Shown in pieces: positions 1 through 11,197 of a stretch of 64,000 nt of DNA. The position numbers were made by a program, and so were the translations under genes. The notes under the pieces are model-generated. The model was not told the origin of the DNA. It saw only the letters and a list, made by a program, of their open reading frames with translations, and did no database searches. Numbering within the stretch: position 1 is the first letter of the stretch; each line of letters starts with the position of its first letter. Source of the stretch: Dictyophora rubrovolvata (taxonomy: Eukaryota > Basidiomycota > Agaricomycetes > Phallales > Phallaceae); assembly GCA_029959195.1 (NCBI GenBank), contig CP114121.1, positions 620,001 through 684,000 of the forward strand. The letters run 5' to 3'.

Positions 1-218
1 AACATCTCAATTGCGTCCGTATTACTGTGCTCTTGATGCCAGAGAAGCACAGTGGGATCCGCGTATCTTGAATAACTCCGGCCTTCTGAGAATGTGGAGC
101 ATGTCATAGACAACTGACAACAGCGAATCTCCGTCAACAGCCCACATCTACCGTTGTCAAATTTTCAAACTTCGCTGCTTCAATCGGATTCTTCCGGCAT
201 GAGTTGCTCATCCTCATG

Positions 219-227
219 TATTTAAGG
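219..227 (+). promoter_or_regulatory. Altered TATA-like box of first P450 gene
   Basis: TATTTAAGG lies 59 nt before the P450 start codon. The same place in the tandem copy (3065-3073) reads TATATAAGG, 70 nt before its start. The element is aligned by position and by the near-identical flanks. The TATA role is inferred. Confidence 0.4.
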
Positions 228-277
228 ATGCATACTTCTCACACACGAGCAACGGCCGTTCTTACAGGCGACATACC

Positions 278-2406
278 ATGGGCATTATCGAAACGCTTTG
301 CTTATTTTCCTCCATCACTTTCTTCCTATTGTATTGGTTCAAAATACGTGTCCGCGTTCCAAAAGGTATCTACCAACCTTAGCACTTCTTTATACCACTG
401 AGTTACCAATTGATCTAGGGTATAAATTACCTCCCGGCCCTCCGAGGAAATTTTTAATCGGAAATTTATTCGACATTCCTCTTCAAAAGGAATGGCAAAC
501 ATATGATAAATGGTCCAAGGTTTACGGTTGGTGTAACCAATAACCTTCTCCATAGAGTACTCAGATCTGTTACAGGAGATCTAACGTACTTGAATTTATG
601 CGGCACTCCCATTCTCTTCGTCAACTCTTATAAATCAATCTCCGAATTATTCGAACAACGCGGAGGACTATATTCCAACCGATTCCACTCAACCCTGCTC
701 AATGACCTGTAAGCTTCCGATCGTTCCTGACAAGTTGTTATGGTGTGAACCAGGTTTTTTTTAGGGCTGGCTGGGATTGGAGTGTAGCCACGATGCAGCC
801 CAATGAAATTTGGCGAAAGCATCGTGCGATTATTCACCAGTATTTAGGCAAACCCGCGTTGACGCAATACCGAGGGATCTTCGAAAACTCCGCAAAGTGC
901 GTGTTTATTTATGTCGTATTATTTAGTCTCACGAAACTTTTATCCCGATTTAGGAATTTATTATATCGTCTTTATCAATCTCCCGATAAATTCGAAGAGC
1001 ATCCCAGACATGCCATCGGAGCACTGATAATCGAGGTACGAATTCTAACATGTAATTAATTATGTAGGCATTGATTGCTCCCAGATGGTTTATGGTATAA
1101 AAACCCTTCCGGAAAATGATCCGTATATAAAATTAGCAGATAACGCTATAAAGTTGATAGCAGAAGTGTCTGCACCGGGTGCATACTTAGTTGATTTTAT
1201 CCCAATCCGTACGTTTTGAATCAGTGTACAATGTTGAATTCGCTCAGGCTTCAGTATCCTATTAGTGAAGTATGTTCCCTCCTGGGTTCCCGGTGCCGGT
1301 TTCCAAAAGAAAGCCAAACAATTAGGTACCGAGGTGACGGCGATGGCTAACGTTCCATTCAATACCGTAAAAGCAGCAATGGTATATATGACAATATCTT
1401 TCCGTCATAATCATCGTCACTGAAGTTTTAACAGAAAACAGGAGATGCGCCGTTTTCAATAGTTGGGGCTTTCCTTGAAGGATCGGAAAATACCAAAGAG
1501 CGCCAGTCAGGTGAAGATGAAAAGACTATTCGCGAAGTAGGTGCCATTGTTTATATGGCCGCGATAGATACGGTAGGTCACCTGATTTTACCACCTAAAC
1601 TTTTTTTCCATATCGCGTCATATGCAGACAGAATCAACACTACATGTTTTTTTCCTGGCCATGCTTTTATATCCGGACATTCAAAAGAAGGCCCAAAAAG
1701 AATTAAATGACGTTCTTGGTGGGGGTACATTCCCATCGTTCGACGACAGAAAGAATCTTCCTTATGTCGAGGCTTTGTGTAAGGAAGTCTTGCGCTGGCA
1801 TCCAGTTGTACCCATCGCTTTTCCGCATATGCTCAAGGAAAATGACATTATTGGTGAATACTTTGTGCCGAAGGGTACTATTGTAGTGGGGAATGCGTGG
1901 TGAGTAAATTGTTTCACTGAAACCTTTTTCTTTTTTCAAAAAAGTTTCCCTCCCGAGGTCTCTTTTACATTCAGAGTCAGTGTATGGGAATGACGCTGAC
2001 AAATTCAATCCTGAAAGATTTCTCAAACCCAATGCCAAATATCCGGACAATGCGTTTGGCTTTGGCCGAAGGTCAGTCTCTTCAAGACATTTGATTATAA
2101 CGATTGTGAATATGAATTTCGTAGAATTTGTCCTGGTCGTTATTTCGCTGACAGTATACTTTTTATCATGATATCGCATGTCCTGCATACATTCGATATT
2201 ACCCCTCATATAGGCCCGGGAGGACTGGAGTTGCCTGATAGAGATGAATTTGTTCCTGGATTGCTTTCGTACGTTGTCTAATTCAACACCAATCTGTCCT
2301 AACAACTAGTGGGCTTTTCAGGCGTCCACGGTCGTTTAAGTGTAAATTTACCCCTCGCTCTTCCCAGTCAAGGACTTTTCTGGAGCAGTTATCGACATTT
2401 GAATAA
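278..2406 (+). CDS. Cytochrome P450, copy 1 (intact)
   Basis: Haem-thiolate monooxygenase, presumably ER-anchored by the hydrophobic first exon (MGIIETLCLFSS..., then VPKG and the proline hinge LPPGPPRKF). Twelve exons can be joined without a stop: 278-365, 419-526, 576-708, 765-896, 954-1035, 1085-1208, 1266-1381, 1435-1572, 1628-1899, 1958-2071, 2125-2268, 2322-2406, giving about 511 residues, the normal P450 length. Visible motifs are the I-helix AAIDTT, the K-helix EVLRW (ExxR), NPERF and the haem loop FGFGRRICPGR, whose cysteine codon lies just after intron 10. It resembles the OrdA-like (CYP64-clan) P450s that are expanded in Agaricomycetes; I cannot assign a CYP family or a substrate. 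A near-identical broken copy follows in tandem. Confidence 0.9.
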
Positions 2407-3134
2407 ATAAAGGTTTAGAGAATCTGTGGTTTATTCCCGACTTAGTTGCGAATTACATAAAAATTTCCTTTAGTTTCCTGATGTTTGTAACAAAACCTGA
2501 GTTTAGGGTTTAGTAAAAAAGGTTGAAAAAGGTGAAAAATCTGGGCACCGAGTGACGCGTTACATGTCACACGTCTGCATCGTTATTCCTGTACCTGTTC
2601 TCCACGACAGTGAACAATTGTCAAACTTGCTGATCGTTCACTTTCGTGCCACTAGTTTACACAAGAACAACGACGTTGAACATTTGGTAGTTATTAGTCA
2701 ACTCCTGCGAACTGGCGAAGTTCGTTTTATCATTTGCGCTTCGCAAACTCAAACTTTTTCAATTGCTTCATTCCTTTTGCGGCGATGTCTGATTGAACGT
2801 TAAAATACTATTCAGATTGAAGCCCCCGCTCTCGGTCCAGTTTTCAACTGCGTGCCTTAGTATCGAGACCAGGCTATGTGATGGGAGGAGCTTCGCTGTA
2901 TATAGCCTGGCACGAATCTTGGCACCGCTGGTTCGAGGCTAGTGAACATCTCAATTGCGTCCATATGTATTAGCTTCGCTCCTGACGTACTGGGATCCCG
3001 GTATCTTGATAAGCTCTGGTCTTTTGCCTTCAATCGGATTCTTCCTCATTTGCTTATTTTCATGTATATAAGGATGCATACTTCTCATACACGAGCAACG
3101 GCCGTTTCTCACAGGGGACAGACCCTGACAGACC
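2407..3134. other. Spacer between tandem P450 copies
   Basis: No gene is seen. The part from about 2943 matches the window start (both read catctcaattgcgtcc) and carries the promoter of copy 2. The first part is the 3' flank of copy 1, and related sequence follows copy 2 near 5340-5395. Confidence 0.6.
3065..3073 (+). promoter_or_regulatory. TATA box of P450 copy 2
   Basis: TATATAAGG lies 70 nt upstream of the ATG of the broken P450 copy. It keeps a better TATA consensus than the intact copy 1 does. Confidence 0.45.
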
Positions 3135-5256
3135 ATGGGCATTATGGAAAAGCTTTGGTTATTTTCTTCCGTCACTTTCTTCCTATTGTATTGGTTAAAA
3201 ATACGCGTCCGCGTTCCAAAAGGTATCAACCATAGCACTTCTTTATAACACTGAGTCGCCAATTGATCTAGGATATAAATTACCTCCCGGCCCTCCGAGG
3301 AAGTTCTTAATCGGAAATCTGTTAGATATTCCTCTTCAAAAGGAATGGAAAACATACGATATGTGGTCCAAGGTTTACGGTTAGTGTTAGTGTAACAAAT
3401 AACCTTCTCCACAAAGTACTCAGATCTGTTACATACAGGAGATCTAACGTACTTAAACTTATGCGGCACTTCCATTCTCTTCGTTAACTCTTATAAATTC
3501 ATCTCCGAATTATTCGAACAACGCGGAGGACTGTATTCCAACCGATTCCACTCAACCCTGCTCATTGACCTGTAAGCTCCCTATCGTTCCTGACAATTTG
3601 TTATGGTGCAAACCAAATTTTCTAGGGCTGGATTGGAGTGTAGCCACAATGCAGCCCAATGAAATTTGGAGAAAGCATCGCGCAATTATTCACCAGTATT
3701 TAGGCAAACCTGCGCTGGTGCAGCAATACCGAGGAATTCTCGAGAACTCCGCAAAGTGCGTGTTCGTTCATTTTATGCCTTATTATTTAGTCTCACGAAA
3801 CTTTTATCCCATTTTAGGAATTTATCATTTCGCCTTTATCGATCTCCCGATAAATTCGAGGAGCATTTTAGACATGCCATTGGAGCACTGATAATAGAGG
3901 TATGAATTCTAGCATGTACCAACCATGTAGGCATTGATTACTCCCAGACGGTTTATGGTATAAAAACCCTTCCGGAAAATGATCCGTATATAAAATTAGC
4001 AGATAACGCTATAAAAATAATAGCAGAAGTGTCTGCACCGGGTGCATACTTAGTTGATTTTATCCCAATCCGTACGTCTTGAATTAGTGTACAGTGATGA
4101 ATTCGCTCAGGCTTCAGCATCCTATTAGTGAAGTATGTTCCCTCCTGGGTTCCCGGTGCCGGTTTTTAAAAGAAAGCCAAACAGTTAGGTACCGAGGTGA
4201 CCGCGATGGCTAATGTCCCATTTAATACCGTAAAAACAGCAATGGTATGTACATGAGATTTTTTTTTCCGTCATGGAAGATTGTTTGCTGAAATTTCAAC
4301 AGAAAATGGGAGATGCGCCGTTTTCAATAGTTGGAGCTTTCCTTGAAGAATTGGAAAATATCAAAGAACGCCAGACGAGTGAAGATGAAAAGACTATTCG
4401 CGAAGTAGGTGCCACTGTTTATATGGCCGCAATAGATACGGTAAGTCACCCGACCACACACCTCAAACCTTTTTCTTTTCATATTGCGTCATATACAGAC
4501 AGAAGCAATGCTGCATGTCTTTCTCTTGGCTATGCTTTTATATCCGGACGTTCAAAAGAGGGCCCAAAAAGAATTAGATGATGTTCTTGGTGGTGGTGCA
4601 TTCACAACGTTCGATGACAGAAAGAATCTTCCTTATCTTGAGGCTTTGTGTAAAGAAGTCTTGCGCTAGCATCCAGCTGTACCCATCGCTTTTCCACATA
4701 TGCTCAAGGAAGATGACGTTATTGGTGAATATTTTGTACCAAAGGGTACTATTGTAGCGGGAAATACTTGGTGAGTTCACTGACGAAACCTTTTTTTTGA
4801 AGAAAAAAAAACCTTTTCAAAGGTCTCTTTTACATTCAGAGTCAGTGTATGGGAATGACGTCGACAAATTCAATCCTGAAAGATTTCTCAAACCCAATGC
4901 CAAATATCCGGACAATGCGTTTGGCTTTGGCCGAAGGTCGGTCTTTTCAATGACATTTGATAATAATGAATGTGAATAGTGTTTCGTAGAGTTTGTCCTG
5001 GTCGTTATTTCGCTGACAGTATACTTTTTATCATGATATCGCATGTCTTGCATTCATTCGATATTACTCCTTATGAAGGCCCAGCAGGACCGGAGTTGCC
5101 TGATATAGATGATTTTGTTCCTGGATTGATTTCGTACGTTGTCTATTTGAACGCCAATTTGTCCTTACAACTAATGAGTGTCTTAGGCGTCCACGGCCGT
5201 ATAAGTGTAAATTTACTCCTCGCTCTTCCAAGTCGAGGACTTTCCTGGAGCATTGA
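3135..5256 (+). pseudogene. Cytochrome P450, copy 2 (broken tandem duplicate)
   Basis: A full-length tandem duplicate of the gene at 278-2406, closely similar through exons, introns and promoter, with the same 12-exon layout. Two lesions are visible. At the start of exon 4 (about 3625-3635) the sequence is 5 nt shorter than in copy 1, which throws the conserved stretch ending DWSVATMQP out of frame. In the K-helix exon the tryptophan after EVLR is a TAG stop at 4667-4669. The haem exon (FGFGRR, then VCPGR) and the last exon are still open and the splice sites are kept, so decay looks recent. A truncated protein or sequencing error at either site is possible; two independent lesions make a pseudogene more likely. 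Confidence 0.85.
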
Positions 5257-5678
5257 CACTCCCGCGCAAGAACACTTTACTTGAAAAACACTTTTTCAAT
5301 TTACAAGAAAATAAATACCGCTGTCTTGCTTGATTGTAACTAAACATTTCCTTTACAACTTACCCATGATTAGACAAAAACCTAGATTTAGAATTGCAGT
5401 AGCTGGAAGCCGTACGAGCTATTATCCCTTGAAATCATACTTTATGCATGTGACAGCCTTCAAATGTCACTCCTTGCGGTCGAGGACTTTTCAAGGTCGG
5501 CTATCATATTTGAGCATGAATGATACTATCAGTAAATAAATAAAGACTTGTAGTAAGCTAGGGAACAATCTCTAGAATAACCAGAGAATCCAGCATATAC
5601 ACCGTGTTTCAAACTTATAATGTTCCGTGATACATCATTTTATAAAAATATGTTCCGAAGGGAAACACAAAATATTGC
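5257..5678. other. Convergent spacer holding a relic of a P450 last exon
   Basis: Between the 3' ends of copies 2 (plus) and 3 (minus). About 5340-5395 resembles the 3' flank of copy 1. About 5455-5550 resembles the final P450 exon and its trailer: cttcaaatgtcactcc, then ggtcgaggacttttc, then a tail with aaataaataaag. It looks like the remains of a further copy, mostly deleted. Confidence 0.4.
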
Positions 5679-7797
5679 TTAGAGGACCATCGATAGTTGC
5701 TCCAAAAAGGCCTTCGATTGCAGGGAGCGAGGAGTAATTTTACACCTGAAGGGTTCCGGATGTCTGAACCTCTTTTGTTAAATAATGGATAGAAATTGAA
5801 CGAATAAACCTACGAAATTAATCCGGGAAGAAAAGCATCCGGATCAGGGAGCTCTTGTCCCGCTGGAGTTTCACAAGGAGCGATATCGAAAGTATGTAGG
5901 ATAAAAACGATCATTATGAGAAGTATATTATCGGCTAAATGACGACCCGGACAGTTTCTACGGGACGTATTTATAAACTGTATAACTAAAAGAAGAAAAA
6001 CAGATGGACTAACCTTCGTCCGAAACCAAATGTGCTGTCTGGATAATTGACATTTGGTTTGAGGAATCGCTCCGGGTTAAATTTGTCGACGTCATCCCCA
6101 TAAGCTGACTCGGAATGTAAGAGTGACCTTTCGTAATCAATGAATTGAATGATTCCAAATGTCCTTAACATGTCGACTCACCACGCGTTCCCTATCACAA
6201 TAGTATCCTTCGGTACAAAATATTCCCCAATTATATCATCCTCCTTGAGCAGATGCGGAAAACCAAGCGGTACAGCTGGATGCCAGCGTAAAACCTCTTT
6301 GATCAAAGCATCAATATAAGGGAGATCCTTCCTATCATCGAACGACGGCAATGCACTCCCGTCAAGAAAACTGTCCAATTCTTGCTGTGCCTTCTTTTGG
6401 ATGTCCGGATATAAAAGCATGGCCAGGAAAAAAACCTTTAGGGCAGACTCCGTCTGTGGAAGAAGAAAAAACCGCAAGTCAACGACACGATTGTAATTTA
6501 TTTAAAAGGACCTACCGTATCAATCCCACCCATGTAAATCATAGCACCTACTTCACGGATGGTCTCTTCATCTTTATCTGTTTGGCATTTTTTAGATATA
6601 AGATCTTCGAGGAGAGATCCTACTATGGAAGGTGGTGCGTTCCCCGCTTTCTATTCAAGTTAATAACAAATTTCTGCAGCATAAACAAGGGAACATACAA
6701 TCGCATTTTTAACAGCAGCGAATGGTACGGAAGCCATCGCTTTAGTTTCGCGCTTTAGTTTATCAGCTTCCTTTTGGAAGCCGGCACCAGGGACCCATGA
6801 TGGAATATATTTTACTAAAACACTCAGTGAATGCTCTCACATATGCAACAATTTGAAAGAACATACGCATCGGGAGGAAGTCAACTAAACACGCTCCAGG
6901 TACAGTTATTTGTGCGAGTGATGTCATAACACTTTCCGCTACCTCTATGTAAGGGTCGTTTTCTGGAAGGATTTCTATTCCGTAGGTTGCCTAAAAAGTT
7001 CTTTGACACAACTGAATGATAAGGCCCATACATACATACCTCCATAATACACGCGCCAATGGCATGTCTAGAGTGATCCATAAACTTGTCCGGATTTCGA
7101 TAAAGGCGACACAACAACTTTCTATATGGGGGTTTTCTTATGAGATGAGATGAGACAGATATAAAGCATACTTTGCGGACTTCTCCAACAATCCCCGGCA
7201 TTGCACCATTGAAAGTTTACTGAAACATCTGAGTAGGACTGAACGCCGATATTTCCACTCTTCGTTGGGCTGCATCGTGATCACGTTGTCCCAGCAGACC
7301 CTACATGAAATATATTTGGATCTCAATAATTCTCATTAAGAAGAATTTGGCCAAGCTTACAGGTCGTGGAGCATGGTTGATTTAAATCGGTTAGAATATA
7401 TTGCTCCCTTTTGCTCGAACAACTCAGAAGCCAGTTTCTGGGAGTTAACAAGGAGAATGGAAGTGCCGCATAGATTCAGATACGTTAGATCGCCTGTAAA
7501 CAAATGGTGTATCATTTGGAAATAACAAAAACTATTATTTACACTAACCGTATACCTTAGACCATTGGTGATATGTTTGCCATTCTTTTCGAAGAGGAAC
7601 GTCCAACAGGTTTCCAATGAGAAATTTCCTCGGAGGGCCCGGTGGCAGTTTATATCCTAGATTGGTTTATTAATTAGGTAAAGGAAAGGACAAATCGAAC
7701 CATGATTACCTCTTGGGACGCGAATGCGTATCTTGGACCAGCAAAATAGGGAGAACGCGAGGAGAAATAATCCGCAATACTTCTCAATGTTGTCCAT
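5679..7797 (-). CDS. Cytochrome P450, copy 3 (intact, inverted)
   Basis: Same family and same intron positions as the copies at 278 and 3135 but on the opposite strand, tail-to-tail with copy 2. It starts MDNIEKYCGLF with a hydrophobic anchor, then VPRG and LPPGPPRKFLIGNLLD. Later motifs are GGIDT (I-helix), EVLRW, NPERF and a haem loop FGFGRRNCPGR split by the penultimate intron. I joined all exons with consensus GT-AG sites and found no stop or frame break. It ends LEQLSMVL. Product about 510 residues; substrate unknown. It is more diverged from copies 1 and 2 than they are from each other. Confidence 0.88.
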
Positions 7798-8458
7798 ATA
7801 GGTGAGAATGGACATTGATCAGGCGCGAGAAGAAAAAACCTTTTCGAAGAGTTAGCGTGTAAACGCTGCAAATTTATACCTTGCGGGAAAAACTTTTTTG
7901 AAGTATTTTTCCCTCTCACCTGAAAAGCACCGCACATTACTACATGGAGTTCACTAGTTCCGAAAGGAAGTAGCAGAAGCCAACGTTAACTTCCTGAGGT
8001 CGGTAGAGTACTGAATAAAGTTACGTCGAACTGTGGGTAAATTTCACATGTGAGACCCAATTGAAGGCACAGCACATTGTCAACTTGCTAAACAGATCGG
8101 TGTTGAAAATACCCGAGGGTCGAACGAACAGTTTCCGACCACTTTTGAACCTTAAGCCGATATTGGGAACTCCGTTTGCATGGCAATTGAACTAGCGAAG
8201 TGCGATGCGAAAACAGAGCGGTACCATAAAGAACCAGACCAATCAAGAGTTAAGGTAGTATCGAATCATTGGCGACTCTACGCGGACAAAGTGTCAAATA
8301 AAACTTGCGGTACAGAACAATCGCCGCTGACCGGTTAAACATTCCAACGGTCATGTTGCTTACTGGCAACATTGTGTCCATTGATTCTGTTGACATCTAA
8401 TTACATGCAATTGAGACTCACCAGCAATTTGAGGGAAAAGATGAGTCATGACACAAGG

Positions 8459-8487
8459 CGCGTGACTAAGCAGTCACTAGTCACGCG
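8459..8487. repeat. Inverted repeat, 10-bp arms
   Basis: The arm cgcgtgacta (8459-8468) and its exact reverse complement tagtcacgcg (8478-8487) are separated by 9 nt. It lies in the intergenic region between two divergently transcribed genes. It could be a dimeric factor site or chance. Confidence 0.55.
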
Positions 8488-9895
8488 TCACGTGCATGAT
8501 TTGCCGCAGAGCGACGTCGGACGAGCGGAGGCTAGAATCTAGCCGAATACCTTCTCCGTTCTCACATGCACCATGATAAAGTAAATATCATGTTTTTAGC
8601 ATCAGTCATATCGTCTTTGAATTTTACATTACATCCACATGATATGGAATTAATCAATCAAGCTCGATCATGTCCAAATCATGTCAGGACCTTGTTCTCG
8701 GAGTCATTGAAACAATGTCGGAACATAGAACTGCAGCCGAGCTCTCGTGTTCACTGTTAACACCATGGTTGCATCCCCGCAGTATAATACGACTATCCTA
8801 CTTACCTGTCTAATATATCTGCACTCGATCCCGGATACGGTTGTCCGACATGGCAAGTGCTTAGTAGAGATCACACCTGAGAGTGGTCGGGTAAGAACTT
8901 ATTCCTTTAGCAAAGATTGGTGTTCCTGACGGTTTGCTGTTACCTAGTAAATAAATGTAACGCTTTGTCTGTGGAAAGTGCAAATCCAGAATGGCGCTAT
9001 TAGTGACGCGGTACAAAATTGGTATGAAAAGTTTACACTTAGAAGAATGTGTATCTGCACGAATGAATTATATATGTACGCTTTCGCCAAACTTTGCGCC
9101 TAGGCATATTCAAGGAAAAAAGGTGATCTCTTGAGAACCGATTTTACGGTAGCTATCTAAGAACTACTGGCACCAGCTGACGATCCTTGTAGTGATATAT
9201 GACAATTATTCCGAATCCTTTCGATAGCATAGCATAAAGACATGGCCCATGCACTAGCAACACATGGAACGGATGTCATTTAGATGTCGTGGTACCGGCA
9301 AAACTCCAAATCCTTTCGAACTCTCTTGTTGTTTAGCATTTAGAATTTCAAGTTATGCCTGTGTTCTCGGATGTCGCATGGCGTCATTCCATAGTTTTCA
9401 AGTTGGATCCGAGGCCTTGTGATTCCGCCACAAGATCAGCAGGAACATACTTTGATAGAGGAACGAGATAAACCTTTGGAACGCTTTTACGTTTCACCAG
9501 TTTGAAAAAGACACGAATATCTCGAATGCACCAGCCAGAGGGAAAGGACGACCGATTTGCTTCGGCGACGGAACGGCCGGTGCATTTTCGGCTATGACGG
9601 TCCGTGGCCGTGCTTCCGCGATTCATCCTCGAGTACGCTTCCAATACCTAACCACGCAACTTGAGCTCGAATGCGGTCATGATCCGCTGACATTTCCGCT
9701 GATATACCGAATGATCCAATTCTCTTTAATCACTCGTCTGACAAAACTTCTGTTTACGGTATAGCTATCTCTACCACAGAACGTGGGGGGGCCAGTGACG
9801 AAGCTACAGGAAAGCCAAGACATTTCAAACGAGAGCATTCGATACTTTGCATGGCTCAACGTATTGTCTTATGATCTGACTTTCCAAAAAGAAGA

Positions 9896-9903
9896 TATAA
9901 ATT
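9896..9903 (+). promoter_or_regulatory. TATA box of secreted protein gene
   Basis: TATAAATT lies 101 nt upstream of the ATG at 9997. Confidence 0.45.
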
Positions 9904-9996
9904 TTCCTATATAATGATAGGGGCCTTTCGTCTCAAAAATCAGTCAGAACAACTTCGGCTTTCTCTCGAAACAAACTTCATCGAGGCAAAAAAAAA

Positions 9997-10753
9997 ATGA
10001 AATTCGCTCTTGCATTAGTATCCTCCGCCATTGCGCTTGTAAACAGCGTCGCCGCTATTGTAGGTCCCTTTTGGAAGAATTCACTAAACAACGTCAGTAA
10101 TTTATTCTATAGCCAGCCTCGGGCACTGCTGCTGCTGCTCAACCAAGCGAGACTCTTGGATGGGGTCAACACTGGTAAGTATTTATAACCTCATTTTTTG
10201 TCCATTAGTTTTTCAATCCTCATCACTTATTCTAGGATCAAAACTTCTGTAAATTAAACCTTTAAACCTACTGAAAGCCCGCTAGAATTCTCATTCTTTA
10301 CAGGACGAAGTCTTCCTCCAAGCTCAAACTCCATGGACGCCCGGTCCCGCCACTCTCGGCTCCGCAGACACTGCCGGAGAATTCAACATCGTCGACGGTT
10401 CTCTCTGCGACACTGTCCACACCCCCGAATTTTTAGCAGGTGCTGTCGAACCAATCACCACCGGAGCCACCATGCTCCAGTTGACTTTCGTAAGCGGAAT
10501 TTTGAGTCCTGCTTCAGGCGGTACTTTCGCCTGGACCACCTCCGGAGATGATCAATTTATGACCTGGAGCCGCTCAGACTCCGCATTCACCGTATGTGTC
10601 TCCCGTATAAAAGTTTTGCTCGTCCATTCTAATGTTCGTGCTTCCAAGGGCTGGATTAACTGTGACGGCATCATCTACGCTAACCAAATTGCTACCGTCC
10701 CCAATGGTTGCTCTACCGTTGAGCTCTTTTCTTCCATCAGCACTTTCGCTTAA
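9997..10753 (+). CDS. Small secreted protein, unknown family
   Basis: Predicted 176-residue protein from five exons: 9997-10059, 10113-10174, 10236-10248, 10304-10591, 10649-10753. The first exon encodes a signal peptide (MKFALALVSSAIALVNSVAA). Exon 3 is a 13-nt microexon; joining it gives HWIKTSDEVFLQ across two splices and keeps one frame to the stop. The mature part is rich in Gly, Ser, Thr and aromatic residues, with three cysteines (one in SLCDTV and two in the last exon), and has no domain I recognise. A strong TATA box and a short leader suggest an inducible gene. It could be an effector-like or wall-associated protein; I do not assign a function. Confidence 0.75.
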
Positions 10754-11197
10754 ACAGGGTGATCTTTTGTAAAAACGATCTTTCTAAGATTGATGGTCAC
10801 TTGTCGGTCTTGTTAGTTACGTAGTTTGTTTTTTTGTTTATCTCAGTGGTTGTATAAGAATCGTTTTCAAAAATGGTAAATATACACATTATTCGGCTTC
10901 TGTTTTTCCATTTTTCGAAACCAGGCCGAGTGTAACACATCTTGAAACTATTTATCAAATTCTGCAAGCCACAGTTCCTGCCAAGCTTGTTATTTCCTCC
11001 AGATTGAATTCGGAGCATTTTTAGCTTCAGAGATTCTGTCTTCGGAACAATGCCGGAAAATGACGTCCTCGAAAGTCACTACCTAGTCACTATATTTTGT
11101 AAAAATACAAAAGAAGGCATAACAATAAGTGAAAAGTGCAACCTTTACGTTTGTTGGTATTCTTCGCATCTATATCCTCTTAACAGAAAGAGAATAT
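10754..11197. other. Convergent intergenic spacer
   Basis: 3' flanks of the secreted protein gene and of the BAR-domain gene. No gene or repeat was recognised. Confidence 0.5.

Larger units (their letters stand above)
7798..9996. other. Gene-poor spacer, 2.2 kb
   Basis: It separates two divergent genes. Only short unsupported open frames occur. The only structure noted is an inverted repeat at 8459-8487. No transposon ends or repeats were recognised by eye. Confidence 0.5.
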
